64,000 nt of DNA from Oxyruncus cristatus (GCA_013399855.1 VXAY01006827.1:1388565-1452564), one strand, 5' to 3'; positions 27,001 to 40,400 are shown, numbered from the stretch's first letter. A program made the numbers and translations. Notes: generated by a model from the letters alone, not told the origin.

Positions 27001-30000
27001 GCAGGAAACAGAAGAGGAGCCTACTACTGAAGCACCAATGGAGATCAACCAAGCAGAAGAGCAAGAAACAGTGGACATTAATGCTGAAGATGTAGAATTT
27101 AAAGAGAACAAAGAAAAAGAAAATAAAGAGAATGTAAGGATATTCATTGTGGCTATTCAAGTTTTAGAGTTTCTATAAAATTCTGCTGTCTGAATCAGAC
27201 GTGCTGAAATACAGCTTGTTCAGGTGTTAAAATGGAATTCTGGAAGTTGTTTCTTTGTCTTACATTAAGACATAAGATGCAAAAAATGAAAACTCAGTCC
27301 ATGCAATAGTGATCTGATACATAATTACCAGTTAAAGCACAAACTGTTCGTTTTGTTGTTCAAAGGTTCGGGAAAAGCAAATGAAACAATGGGAGAGAAG
27401 AAAAAAGCTCACAGAAACAGCTGCTTTGTTGAGGGAAAAGAATGCCGATGGGTGAGTTTGTTTGTAGTTGTCTTCCTGGTTTAGGAATGTTATTCCCCAG
27501 TTTAGTGTTCCCGCTGAAACCCCCCAGACCACACACCACTCACTCACTGCCTGCCCTGCTCTGCCTTCCACGGGAGGGAGAGGAGAATTGGAGGCACAAA
27601 AGGTAAAGATCATGGGTTGAGATAAGAACAATTTACTGGAAATACCAATGAGATAAGAAACCAAGTGGGTCTTGGGTCTTGTTTAGTTCTTACCTGGTTA
27701 AGATTTTTTTTCCTGTTATTTAAATGCCTTGAAATTTCATGATCTAAAATCAACTGATTATAAGTAAATATTAAAATAAAAATTAAAAGCTATCAGTAGA
27801 AACCCAGAATCCAGGTAGAATCCAATACAAAATGACTGCCAGAAAAAGCACAGGATTCTAATTGGCAAAGTGGAACCTGAGGTTTTAAGTTTATTAAAGT
27901 GGAACTAAATTTGTTGGTTTGGTGTTCTGATTGGTTGGTTTGTTTTCAGACAATCATTTCTTTTTTACATAGGAAAAAAACCATACAACTTCATTTTATC
28001 TGCTGTTACTCCCCAGTGAACAACTTAACACAAATATTTAATATCACAAATTTAAAACAAATACTGTAAATATATTCCTAGAAATAACAGCCCCACAATA
28101 GTGTAGGAGCATTTGGCGATTGTGACTTTTTCTTATGTTCTTAGCAAATGCTGACATGATTTGAGTTAAGCAACTAATAACATTAACACTAACTTTTTCT
28201 CCAAAGACTATTGGTTCACCGGGAATAAAGCTTTTCTGCTCTGATAAATTTTAATGCACACTTATTGGTGGTGTTTAAATGCTTGTGTGTACTTTTGGCT
28301 TTTATTATTACGAAATGTTTTAACTCCTGTGTTCATCTCTGTACCTCATGTAGCATATTTAAGTGGTGGAATTAGCCTTTTTTATAAGGATGCAGAAACA
28401 GGTCTTTGTGTGTTCCCTAAAGCAATAAAATAAAATGGTAGAGGAGGTTTGTAAAAAGCACTGCACGTCGGGTTGGCAACAGAACAGCATCACTGGCAAT
28501 GCCTGTGCATGTGACCATAAAGCTGCCTAAATAATGGTACTGGTTTGGACTGGCTTTATAATTAAAGTCTGTGCACTGTCTGGCAAAGTGAAAATTAATA
28601 TCTGACTTCACTTGATATTTCCTGTAGTATGAAATAGTTTAGTTAGTTGTTGATTGAGTTCAAGGAAGCCTGTTTGGCATTTGTCTCTTTGTTTATTTGT
28701 TTGCAATCACTTTTATACTTCTTTTGTCCTTTGTAATGCAAGAAAGCTGAAACAAATTGCACACCTGAAGGGATGTGTGATTTCTTGCCTCTGGAATTCT
28801 TCAGCGGGATGGGGGGAGAGAGACAGTTCATGGTGCCTGAGGGCACTATCCCAGATGGCTCAGTCGTGATCCCCTTTCTTTAGTCATCTGCCTTTTATAG
28901 CCCACTGTTCATTGAGATCAAGAACCACCGGGTAACACAAAAAATTGGCATGGAATAAACAAATGCTTCAAATGAACAACCCCTGTACCCGAGTAGAAGC
29001 CAGCAGGGAAAGTAAGGGTTTGGTTTGGTTTTGCAGGAGAGAAACAGGGAAAGGATAGGTAAAAAAACTGGTTAATGTTGGTGGGGAGAAAGATAAGGAC
29101 TTACTGGCTGAGTGGAGAAAAACTGGTTGATAGATGAGGATGGGCAACCAACTTTAGGAAAATTAATTCTTGAGGCCCTGAATTTAACAGGGTTTACTAC
29201 TTAATGTAGAAGATACCATTTCAATAGGGTTTCTATCTTCTATGCTGTTGTGTGGTAAAGCATTGCTTGTGCCAGATCTATTTGTTCAATTCCATTTATG
29301 AGAGTTGAAGTCTGATGTAGGTCACTGAGAGGGAAAAAGGATGATATTCATTGGCTATTTCGGTATCCTTTTAAGGAAGACTTTTTAAAGATAGACTTTT
29401 TCTGATATTATGAAAGCAGAAATTGGTTTGTGGACACTCCATGTGTTCAGAATTAGACTACCTCCCTCCCTCTACCCTGCCCTGCCCTTCCTCTGCCTCT
29501 TCCTGCTCCCCCCGTTACCCATTGCATTGATTTGGTGGCTGGCCAGGGTACCTGCTGGCAGCAATATGTGCTGCCATATGAAAGAACAGAGTTTGGTTTT
29601 CCACGGTCTCTCATCTCTCCCTTATCTTCCTGTTTCCTGGCAGAGCTCCTGGCAGTGTCAGTGCAGCACTCCAAGCCTTCCGAGGCACAGGATGGAGTCT
29701 TTTCCTTATGACCTGCTTGATAAATTGCTGAGCACAGTTTTTCTGAGGTTTGGATTTGAAGCAAATGGCTCACAAGGCCATGGCTGGCAAAAAACCAAAA
29801 CAGAAACAACTGTAAGAGAATTGTCTCACCTTTTTATCTCTATTGTATTTAGAAAATTGAACAACCATTTTCACCTCCCTTTTGTTAGACAAGTTTAACT
29901 GTGTCTCCAGTGCTGTACATTCCCCTGGAGAACAAATGTTAATTAATGGGTCATCTCATGTAGTCCCTTTAAAATAGGGAAGCAGTTTAGTTATCCCAGT

Positions 30001-32387
30001 CGTTCTGCACAAGCACAACTTATTACTAATTTACTCAGCCATTTCTTACAATCCAGTTTGGCAGTGATTTTTTTGGATTTAAACTGGAGATAGCTTAGAG
30101 AATCTCAACCATCTGTAGCTCCAAGCTGTACTATGATACTAAAACAAGGATGGAGAATTAAATAAGAAACCTTTTAAGTTTTATTATGGGGTTGTTTTCT
30201 CTTTAAATATTCTTATATGAAACTGTATTTAACGAAGGACTGCCCAGCCTAAGGAATCACGACTGAGGTTACATTCTAAGCAACAATTAGCAGTCACAAA
30301 ATGTAGATGGTATTTGGAGAATAGTCTTGGGGCAGAGAAAGCAGCACGCAGAGTGGGTTGTAAGAGTTATTGTGGAGCTCAGCACAGCTGGAATGAGTGC
30401 TTCTGCAATTCATTTAATATTCTGCACCTTAGGGAACGACTGTTTTAGGCTCTTAATTATGCAAGTAGAAAATCATGATTTGTTTTTATATTTGGGGAGT
30501 TGCTAGAGACATGAAAACATGCTGATGAGCAACTTTTAAGCTATAATTGATTGCTGTACTAAGTAGGAGGAAATGTCACTTGATGAGTAGAAAACTAATG
30601 TGCATGACACTTGTTTTGCAGCTTAATTGTAGCCAGCAAGTTTCATCCCACACCCTTATTACTGTCTTTATTGGAATTTGTTGCTCCTTCAAGGCCTTTT
30701 GTTGTCTACTGCCAGTATAAAGAGGTAAATCAGCTATGTTACTTTAGCTATTTACTGTCCAAGTTTGATACCCTTCTGCTGCGTAACCTACTATTTGTTT
30801 TTTTGGGTTTTTTTTAAGCCATTACTAGAATGTTACACAAAGCTGAGAGAAAGAGGTGGAGTTATAAACCTAAAGCTGTCTGAAACCTGGCTACGAAACT
30901 ACCAGGTAAGGATCCCAGTAAGTGGCTGTCAAAGCTGCAAATACTCAAATACTGGGGAGCAAAACACTCTCTGAAACTTTTGGATTGAGTGAAACAATGT
31001 GTAAGCTCATGCATTTGTTTTACCCATGAGTCGTGGGTATTCTGAGGAGTTTTAATGCTTCATTGCAACCATTTTAAATGGAAATACTTTATTTTTTTCT
31101 TACAAAGCATTTCACTGAAGCACTTGCTGAAATATTTGTAGCGAAGTGTTGTCCTTTAGTGGCCAACCTAAAGCACTGTCACGTGAGAGAGATGTAGCAA
31201 AATATTGCAAGTGTTTATTCGTTTCCAGCTGGTCTGACAGCTGAAAAGTATGTGTAATGTTGAGAATGGTGGTGACTTATAAAATTATCATCTTCAAACA
31301 GCACATTTCCTGGAACCCAAGTAACAAGTTTCTGGTCTGGGAACGGAACAATAAAAACAAAATGAGAGGGGAAAATATCACCAGAGTGAGAAATGTCAGT
31401 GTGACTTGACTTTGTTTGAACAAGATGTTTGTGGGAAAATGAGTTGCTGCTTCATCTCTGAAGCAGCAGAAGTGTATCTGAGGAGCAGCTCACCACATCT
31501 GAGGGAGGTGCACTCCACTGGCTTCCTCCTTGCCCAAGGGCTTCTGGAGTCCATAGGCAATTACGATTACTGACTTACTTATTGGGCAGCCAAACTGGGA
31601 ATGACCAGGAGATCCACAGATGTTTGCACAGGGTAGGCTTGGAAAGGGTTACTGTGTCCAGGTGCAGTGTTGTTCCAACACTGCACAGTCTCCTGGACAC
31701 AGGTCAGTCAGTTCAGACCTGCAGTGGCAGTCAGAGTAAGAAGGAAATACCTGAAGGAAAGTCCTTTGCAAAGAGTGTAATGCAGCTGAAAATGATGGTT
31801 CATTGCATGTCTTACCTTAAGCTACATAAAGGTGGTAGTGACAGAACTGGAAATTCCTGTTCTGTTCTGTTAGATCAGCTGTGGTTCCAAATACACCACT
31901 TCTCATCACATAATGGGATTTCCATGCAACCCAAAGCTTGACTTCACAATTTTGCTGGAAATGCCACAAAGAATTAATCAGCAAGGCATTGGCCTGTATT
32001 CTCACGTTTCTGTAACTGGATTCTCACCTGCAGATACTTTAAAGATAAAAACACTTTCCAAGTGGCTGTCTGTTGTTGTGGCTGGAAAAAAAAAATTACA
32101 TCCAATACCGTAAGCTGAAATTACCCAACATGATGTGCAGATAGAGAGTGAGTTTTTACAGGTGCTTGTTGTGGGGTTTTGAGTGTGTTTTGTTGTCGTT
32201 TGCTTTTTTAAAGGTCTTACCAGATCGAAGCCATCCAAAACTGACAATGAGTGGAGGTGGAGGGTACCTTCTGTCTGGCATCACTGTTGTCTTGGATAAG
32301 GGCAAATCTGATTCCAGTAATTTAGAAGCACTGAAGATGGAGGAGCCATCACCTAAAAGATGCAAAGTTCAAGACCTTCACTGTTAA
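18020..32387 (+). CDS. TRMT6: TRMT6, tRNA (adenine-N1)-58 methyltransferase non-catalytic subunit (11 coding exons)
   Basis: TRMT6 pairs with the catalytic TRMT61A to make m1A58 in tRNA and some mRNA sites. Exons: 18020-18114, 20115-20242, 20637-20746, 23934-24025, 24114-24197, 25388-25512, 26769-27133, 27366-27451, 30622-30724, 30819-30905, 32214-32387. All have GT/AG borders and sum to 1449 nt, 482 codons plus TAA; human is about 497. The protein starts MEGSAGARIREGDCAVLKRG. It carries the conserved blocks EAGTDNRNIVDDGKSQKL, a five-lysine run after DKYI, MRYDTLAQML-like LRYDTLAQML, YPGGGPVRAA and SGGGGYLLSG near the C-terminus. Exon 7 also encodes a fast-evolving Glu-rich linker (about residues 270-333). 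Start choice: good Kozak context (gcggccATGG) in the CpG island. Confidence 0.96.
18210..18250. repeat. GC-rich hexamer repeat (ggtcgc/ggtccc) in TRMT6 intron 1
   Basis: Tandem cccggtcccggtcgcggtcg-type repeat just after the exon 1 donor. It is low-complexity CpG-island sequence and explains several overlapping Arg/Ser-rich ORFs that are not genes. Confidence 0.65.
21923..22464 (-). mobile_element. Solo LTR-like insertion (avian endogenous retrovirus type) in TRMT6 intron 3
   Basis: About 542 bp bounded by TG...CA. On the minus strand it begins TGTGCTGGTTTTGGCTGGG, a start I recognise from LTRs common in many bird genomes. Order on the minus strand: AP-1/CRE-like TGACATCA (22214-22207), TATA-like ATATATAAAG (about 22201-22192), then ATTAAA (22030-22025), i.e. 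a U3-R-U5 layout. The 7-mer AGTGTTG lies on both sides (21916-21922 and 22465-22471), as expected for a target-site duplication. No internal retroviral genes are present. The element is antisense to TRMT6. Family name not assigned; the exact left terminus could instead be 21918 (TGTTGTGG...). Confidence 0.75.
22870..23933. other. TRMT6 intron 3 distal part, no recognisable element
   Basis: AT-rich intronic DNA downstream of the LTR. I see no ORF, RNA gene or repeat that I can name up to the exon at 23934. Confidence 0.5.
27496..27665 (-). mobile_element. Truncated LTR fragment, TRMT6 intron 8
   Basis: The stretch from cccgctgaaaccccccagac through ccacacaccactcactcact, gagaggagaattggaggcac and ggttgagataagaacaattt to ccaatgagataagaaa resembles the end of a common avian ERV LTR in reverse orientation. 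It is cut off at about 170 bp, with no matching partner end nearby. It lies only about 45 bp after the exon 8 donor and is antisense to TRMT6. Confidence 0.55.
29457..29516. repeat. Pyrimidine-rich tract in TRMT6 intron 8
   Basis: Some 60 bases of almost pure C/T (cctccctccctctaccctgc type) in the 27452-30621 intron. Low-complexity; it underlies an Arg/Gly-rich minus-strand ORF that is not a gene. The rest of this 3.2-kb intron shows only the LTR fragment. Confidence 0.6.
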
Positions 32388-33255
32388 CATTTGGAGAATC
32401 GATTTGGTTTCTTAGATCTCAGGAGTCTTCCTGTCAGTAAAAATACCTGTACTTTCAGTGCTCTTGACAGCACAGAAATTGTGCCTGTCACACATCTGTC
32501 AGAAAAAGCAGCAGAACTGTGTGGTGGGGGGATTGTCTCACTCCTTTGATCTGAATGTGAAGAAGAACCCCTGGAAGCAAACAGCACACTGAAATCACTG
32601 TAACATCAGAAAGAAGAGATCAAGGAAGATGAAGCATCAGTGAAGGCATTCTGTTTGTTTGTTGCCAAAGCTGAATGTGATGTAGTTTTTCAGAAGGCTG
32701 AGTCTGAATCAACACATCCAACTTAGCTTTCCATTTTCCCAGAGCAGCATCAGAGAATTCTCATCAGCATTCTGTGTGATCTGCTCCCCCTTTGGACACA
32801 GAACTCGGCCATTTTCAGTAATTTAAGAAAGTAGAATGAACAGGAAAAAAAATCACTTTTTTTTCCAAAGGAACAATAAAAAAACTAATGTTAGACATGA
32901 CCCCATGTTTACAGCATGACCCCATGTTTTCCTGAAATAAATACAGAAGAGAAAGTGCATGTTCTTAAATTAAAATACTAAGTATTTAAACAGAATGTCT
33001 CTATTAGTATTGTCTGTCATTTTTCTGAGAGATGTTATGTATTTTTAAGATACTACTTTGAAAACTGCTATATGTATATATATTTATTCTGATGTTTCAT
33101 CTTTCAGGATGTCAGCTTTTTTTATTGATTTCTTTTTTTAACTTTGCATTTGCCATGCCAATTAAACTGCAGGGTGTTTTTCCTAATGAGATTTATCTTC
33201 TTTTTCTTACTTTTCCCTCTTCTTGGAAATAAAAAGGTCTAGAATAGGCTTCAGG
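32388..33255 (+). other. TRMT6: TRMT6 3' UTR with poly(A) signals
   Basis: AATAAA occurs at 32875-32880, 32936-32941 and 33228-33233. The last is a reasonable main signal and would give a UTR of about 860 nt. A 19-bp-period tandem duplication sits inside: CATGACCCCATGTTT at 32896-32910 and again at 32915-32929. T-rich sequence precedes the last signal. Confidence 0.6.
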
Positions 33256-34080
33256 AGAACCCCTTTGCTGTCTGCACCCCATTGCACCCCTGGTCAGAGC
33301 TTTAGGTCCACGTGGGAGCTCGTAGGGCCAGAAGGACTTGGCTTCTGCTCTTGAACTTATTTATCAGGTTCTGGACTGACTGGACAGACCCTGGAGCTTT
33401 GGGATCAAGTAATCAGACGTCATAAAGCTATAAAATTCTGGATTTTGGGATGCCATTAGCTCAAAACAGGGGTTATATTCTGTGTAAAGAAGCAGTTAAG
33501 GATTTCTCTTAGGAGAACAGGTAGAGGGTATTTCAGGTTTTATCTACTGCTGGGTTTTGCAAACTTTCCAGTGTTTTTCTACTTTTATGGAAAGTTTCTT
33601 CTCTCTTTTCTTCTGCTTATGTGAAAAACCCATCAGAGGAGAGGATGCAGGTTTCACCATCTGCTCTTTTCTACCTGCTTCATGGATCTGAAAAACGTGC
33701 TTTGCCCCTCTCACCCTTCCATGCAGTGCCAAGGGTGGCAGATCACACGAGAGAACAGAAGTGTGATGTGTGGTTCTTAGGAAGCTTTTTTTAAAATTCT
33801 GGATTTCTCAGCTTCTCTGAAGAACTAGCAGCCAAAAGCTGGATGTAGGTCCACACGTACACACCGAAGGGAAACTGGGACTTCGAAAGCACCCGATATC
33901 CAGTACGTGATGAAACCCTGAGATAACAGAGCTTAGAGTGACGGACAGGACCCTGGAGGCTTGGGAAAGGATGAAATCCGTGTCAGCCAGGAGACCAGTA
34001 ATGAAAAACTATCTTCTGCTTCGTTTCTCTTACCTGTAAAGCAGGTAACAACCCACTCGGTCAAGTAAGCAGGGAGAAAG
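33256..34080. other. Intergenic spacer between convergent TRMT6 and CHGB
   Basis: About 0.8 kb separating the two tail-to-tail genes. Small ORFs here lack any family resemblance, and I see no repeat. Confidence 0.5.
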
Positions 34081-34101
34081 TTTGGTCCAAGATCAATGGT
34101 T

Positions 34102-34107
34102 TTTATT
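34102..34107 (-). terminator. Candidate CHGB poly(A) signal
   Basis: The minus strand reads AATAAA about 300 nt after the CHGB stop codon, giving a short 3' UTR from 34402 down to roughly 34080. Confidence 0.6.
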
Positions 34108-34402
34108 ATTGCAAACTCAGACAAATATATTTCTGGAGAACACTAACACAATTATTTTCAAAAGCCTATTAAAAATATCTGCCCACATGAAAGGTTATGA
34201 TACTAAAATTCATGCCATTCAGGTCTCAGTAGCGTAACAGCAAATTAAAGACATTTTCAGCTGTATAAATCACTACACTATAGTGGACAGTAAACAGTAT
34301 TTCCTGGGCTTAGGGCAAACAACAATCCAGTGGCAGTGAATTTACCACAGAACACGGGTACTGCGAGTACAGCTACACCAATCTCTGAAACCCCAAACAT
34401 CT

Positions 34403-37400
34403 TCAGCCTCTCCTGAGGCTGTTCAGCTTCTCTGCTATACTCTGCAGCTCCAAATCCATAGCGGCCAGGTTTTCCAGTTCTTTTTCCTGTGAAAACATAA
34501 AGAGCATTTTACTCATCAAATAACGTTGGCAAATATTTTGTTCCATGAAAACGAGAGAAAAGGCCATTTCTAAGGCAGATGATCTGCTACTTAACGGTCC
34601 CTGAGCTGACTGCCCGGGTAAGAGGTGTTACCAGCATACACTCTGTGCAATTTCCTGCTTTTATCTGAATTAGGGCAGGGGAAAAGTATCCAAATACTCA
34701 TTCTGAGAGCTGGCCCTAATTACAGCCTAATCATTTGAGATTTAAAGCACCGTTAGCGGTGATGTGCCGCTCTCTCACAGCTGCAGTCCCTTCTGCTCAG
34801 GTGAAGGTCCTTTAGGGAAGCCACAGCCTGACAATCACAGTGGCTCGGGCTTATGACACACAGCGAGCACAGTGTGCAGCAAGAGGAACATCTCCACAAT
34901 AACAGAGAGTAGGAGAAGCTTTATGCTGCCAATTCTTGTTTATTATGACTTGCTAACACCATTCAATGCCTGTGTAAATCAGTATTCAGCCTCCACTGCT
35001 CCAGTGACTGGGAATTCTATAGCTGGCTGATTTCACTGAACATCCAAGTTACTTTCTAACTGTGCTTTAAACAACCCGACAGACCGAGTGCTGTTTGTCA
35101 GTTACCTCTCTGCTCCTGCTGCCACTGGCATCTTTTTTATTAGTCTGTAACACCATACAGGGAGAGGTAGGGCCCAAGGGGGAAGAAAATCTCCCTTCCC
35201 TTCCTGTCCTGCAGCAGACAGAAGCTAATACCTTTATTTCATAAACTGTAGTTTATGCCCTGGGGTAGTTCACCGAATTCAAAGTTCCACCATTCAAAGA
35301 AAGCAGATTTTTAGATCACTGAACATCTGACTCTCAGTGTGACTTAATCTTGTTTGTGTTTTTCCATGCACAGTTTACCAGCTGCCTTGGGAATGGATTT
35401 GGGAATGTGCCTTTGAAGCTTCTCCCAGCTTTTCAGAGAAACACCTGTACACATACCTCCTCTTCCGTCAGAGGCCTCTGGCTTAGATTTCTTTTGTCGT
35501 TCCCAGTTATGTGACGTTTCTTCAGGTCTTCTCCAGAACTGTACAACTCTGGGAATTCAGCTGATTTCTTCCTGTAATTCAGAAGTTGTGCAAGTTGATC
35601 CACCTTGCTGTATTGCCTTTCCACATCGTTTCTGTTAATTTTGCCACGATTCCTCTTCTCAGAGCGTTTGTGCTTCAGAGCACTCAGGATTTGCTTTTCC
35701 CCCCACCAGTCATAATCATATTCAGGGAAAAGACTCTTCTCATTCAGGGCAGGCCTGCTTTCCTCTTTGCCCTCCAAACGCTGCTCTCCTGTGCTGTCCC
35801 TCTTCTCCAAGTGCCGGCTTTTCCACCACAGCAGTGGGTAGAAAGGGCTGTAGGATGCTGCGGTTCTCTTCTCCTTCTCTGCAGGGAGACTGCTTCTGTA
35901 CTCTTCCCTCTCTGCATATCTTTCCTCCTCTTCATTTTCCACCTGATCACTGCTGTGATGCTTCTTTTCTACCTCCTCCTCCTCCTCCTCCTCACTGTAG
36001 CTGGGGTAGCGCTGCTGCTCCCCCCCGTCCTCGGTGCTGTGCTGCCTCCTGGCCTGCCCTCGGTGCTCCCAAGCAGATGCTTTCTGTGACCCTTCCTCTT
36101 CATTATTCCAGAGGCGGAATCTTCCTCCAGCACGATGCTGCTTCTCCTTGCTGCCACCACTGAGGTAACTGTCCGGTTCTTCCTCATTTTCATCCGCAGG
36201 ATACGTCCTTCCCTCGGAACGGTGCCTCCTGGCCTCGTGTGATCCATCGTGATGTCTCCTCTCCTTGTGCCATTTCTCGTTACTTTCCTCACTGTGGTGA
36301 TACCTCTTGTTTTCTTCTTCACTGCTCTCTTCACTGCTCTCTTCACTGCTCTCTGCCCTTTGCTGCCACCTGTCTCTGTACTTCTCAATTCCCTGGATTG
36401 AAAGCCTCTTCTCCTTCACCTCCTCGGACCCACGCCCCCCGTGATAACCACTCTTCTCCTCACGCTGCTCTTCATGCTGCTGCTGATGGTGGTTCCATTG
36501 GTTCCAGAGACGGGTCTCCTCTGTGTCTGATTCCTCAGCTACTTCCCCTGTCTCACCACCATGGCCCCTCTTGTCTTCATAGGAGTCACCCACTCTGTGC
36601 CTCCCATGGTATTGTTTGGGTTTGTAGGGTTGCTTTTCCTCCTCTGTTTCTTCACCCTCATCAGATTCTTCCCGCTCTTGCTGATGGGAGAAATCACGTT
36701 CCTTAGACTCGTGGTGGTACTTTTCACTTCTTTCTTCCTCTCCCTCTTCACCTTCATGAATTTGTTTGTAAGGGCTCTGCATTCCCTCCTCCAAGTGCCA
36801 GAGGCCTGTGGGGCGCTGACCATTCCCGTCACGGAAATCTGTGCTCGTGCCTCCAGAGTGAGACTTCTTGTTGAGAACAGCAAGTTCCACATCTTCATCA
36901 CAACACCTGCTCTCTTTGCTTCCTTCTTCACTGTGGTAATTCCTCTCCTCCTCTCTTCCAGTTTCCTGATAGTGGGTTTTTTCTTCTGTGTAAAGTCTCT
37001 CATCTTGAGCAGGCGTGTGGTGTCCAGCCTCCTCTTCCGTGCTTTTACCTTCCTCATGAGCAAGTTTCTCCTCATCGCTTTCTTTCATGTAGTTTTTAGA
37101 TACCTCTTCTGCCCGACTTTGTTCTTGCTCCGTGCTCCCAGTATGATGTTCTTCAGTCTCTGCGGGGTCTTTGGAACGCCTCACTTCAAGTTGTTTGCTT
37201 TCACTTCTCTCTCTGTCATTTCTGCCACCTGTAACACCAAGAGCAGCACAATGGAGTAATCCAGCTCTCCACTGAAGTGTTATTTCAGCGCAAATACACA
37301 ACTGGCTTCCCAAAGTAGCAAGAAGATTTGGACAGAATTGATTTTCTTAATGCTGCTTTTAAAATCAGTAATTTGCTAATATTTTTTTTATGTTTACCTG

Positions 37401-40400
37401 GAAGAGGATGAACTAACTTTCATTTAATTAGGCATCTTAAAAGTTCCCCTGGAATTTCCAGAATAATTTTTCCTCTTCGGCTTTTTTCTTTGTTTGTGAT
37501 CGTGTTTTTAGCATTGAATTAAATCAGCTTTCATTCCCACTAAAAATCAGAGGGATCTGGAGTTGTGTTCAGTTGTTTGAGTGTCAGGCCTTACCCACCA
37601 CATATGATTATTCACAAAAAAGACAACCACCTATTCCAAGCTACTTGAAAATATTAGGGGGTTTTAGGAAATTTTAAAGGTTTTAAGTCGACTGAAAAAA
37701 AATTAAAGAAATCTGTTGCTTTGCAACAGTTATGTTTAATCAAATCACGTTCCTTCCGCTATTTCTGAAGTGTTAAATGAAAGTCTGACTTTGACTGCAT
37801 ATGTAACAACATACTTCCATGAAGATATTTGTGCTTGAGTCTGAGTAGCATCAGAAATAGATCACAAATCCTCAAAGCTATCACACAATAGCTGCACTGA
37901 TTTAGAAATATCTCACTATTTATGAGAAGTTTCTCATCATCTGCTACTCTTGGATAATGTCTAAGGGCAAAAATGCGATGCTTACCCTCTCTTTACAGTA
38001 ACTGTTTTTTTTATCTTCCAAAACATGGCAAATATACAGGGTGGGGGATTTTTCCCTGAAATTACAGCGTCATAAACTAAGCTTGATGGCATTTAGCATT
38101 TCCTAGGAATCAGGGGCTGAGTTAGATAAAAAATACATGTTTTCCCCAAGTGTAAACCCTACCCTGTTCTGATGACTGTCTGAGGGCCATGCATTATTCC
38201 CTCTACAAACAAGGAGGAGACAGACAGGTTTCAGTGTTCATGGACTCAGCTGCCTTGTTGATTTAAACGCTGATTTGATTTGAAGACAGCTCCTACCCTC
38301 TGGAATACATTCAGCATGTGGTCCAAACATGGTCACATCTGTTGACTTCTCGGGCTACCTACAGAGTCTGTCAAACTCTCTCAGACTCTCCAGGTGGTCT
38401 AAGTAGAGAGCCACAAGTGTTAGCTAAGAATCCCTGACAATTACCAGGTCAGGCTGTTTGTTCTTTGAGTGAGACAGACTAAACAGAAGGAAATCAGAAG
38501 TTTGATACCAGAATTTGGAGGCACCAGTTTCACACAGGCTGAAGTAACAGTTCACCAGCTGCGACGCAAGACAGAAACCATCTAAATTCCTTTGACGAGT
38601 TCAGGTAATGTTGTACTTACTCTTCTTCAGGATTTCTTTGCATTCCGGATTAATTGGTGGTGCATTTGGCTTAGACAGAGCATTGGACAGAACTTCCACT
38701 ATGCACTGGGTTACCTAGAAGAGACAAAATAGGAGAAGAAATGGCAAAAATGGAAATCTTACTCCTGATCCAGCTGGTAGAAAAGTTAGTTTAGGATTAG
38801 AGTTCAGGCTATTGTTAGTGAGTTTTGAGTAATCCCCAGGTCTAACACAAGTTCTTGTGCCTTTGGCCATCAACTGCTTTGCTCCTCACAGTATCAGCAC
38901 GAAGAGAAGAGGCACAAGCTCTTTTTATCTCCCCTTTAGTTTGCACAGGTAAAGGCTCCTTTTGTACCTCTTTACATATTAAATACCCTATTCAGTGCAA
39001 AGGAGAGGTACAGGAGTACAAATGAGGTAACAGCACCCTACAAAAAAACCCAAGCACAACACACATGCAAAGGATGAGAATCGTCCTGTAGGATCTGTCC
39101 AAATGAGGATGCTGCAAAGGTGCAAAGGTAGTTTGGGTTGCCAATAAACCAAACCCACCTTTGTGTCCTCTGTAAGTGACCTGCTCCACACCTTTTCATG
39201 TGTGTGTGCCATAAGCCCTGCCTGGGTTTTAGAGCTTAACATTCAACCGGATAGGCTTCTGGAAGCAGAGGGAACTGATTTAGGAAAGTCACACGACCTC
39301 CTCTAATTCTAAGTGCGACCAGCGTAGCTCCTCAGTATAAAATGATTTTCAAGTGATGAGGTTGTTGGTTGTGAGCAAACACTGGGGGTACAAGAGCCTC
39401 AGGTCGACAATCTGGGTGGCTGACTTGGAAAAGACAATAAAACATTTGCAGAGCTTATCTTTTAACTATTTTTAGTTATTACCAGGTGTTTACTAATCTA
39501 AATGATCACATTAACAACCAGTGCAGAGGGTCTGAGCTAATGGCATTTATTTAATCACACAGGTTAAGAATCTCTTTCTAAAGCAGGAGATGAGAGGACT
39601 ACATTAGAAAGTCTGTTGCACAGCTGGCCACTGTAGATATTTCATCTGTCCTCAAAGCTGCCATCTCTCTTTATACGGTACAATATCCTGTCCTATCAAA
39701 CAGTTCATTTTTCAGGAAGCTGTGCAGTGCACAGTTCCAGAAGCACCACACGAGAACAGCTTCTCTTTCCTTCAAGTGCACACAGGTATCTTCTGACAGC
39801 TAAAGGGGCTCTAAATTCCACATCAGCAATGATCTGTTAAGAGTTTACCCTTAGGAAAAAGAGCATTACCCCGGGAGTTTAGAGACAGAACACGGAGAAC
39901 ACGCCACTGATAACTTTCTGAAGTTTGCTTTGACACGCAGCTACTCACCATTTCTTCAGCACGGTCTTTTTCTACTGGAACTGTGCTGACACCTGGAAGA
40001 AAAACAAGTTATTACAGACTCATTAACACTGGCAACAAGCATCAGTGACAGGAGTTCTCAGTCAAATTGGTCTGATGAGACGGCTTGAGTTTTGGGTTGG
40101 CTGGTCAGTAAACCAGGCACATTCCACATTAAATCTTCCCTTTTTCGGATGGAAAAGCAATGTAAGATTGCAGCATGGCACGAGAGAAGAGGCATGTTAA
40201 CATTTGTAGCACTAACAGCATACACACCACCAAAAAAATCCCACTCCAAGAAACCCCCAAAAAACCATCGCCACCAAAAAACCAACCAACCAACCAACCA
40301 AAAAAAAAAAAACCCTAAAAAAAAAGGAAACAAAAACCCACAAAAACCACAAAACAAAAACCAAAATGACCCCACAATGGCAAACCCAAACTAAAACAAC

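Noticed and set aside
36561..37259. 232-codon plus-strand ORF, hydrophobic, antisense to CHGB exon 4 (with others at 35586-36706)
   Set aside because: It mirrors purine-rich Glu/Lys/Arg codons of CHGB; reversed GAG/GAA give Leu/Phe/Ser runs. No splice or start support, and the minus strand is clearly the gene.
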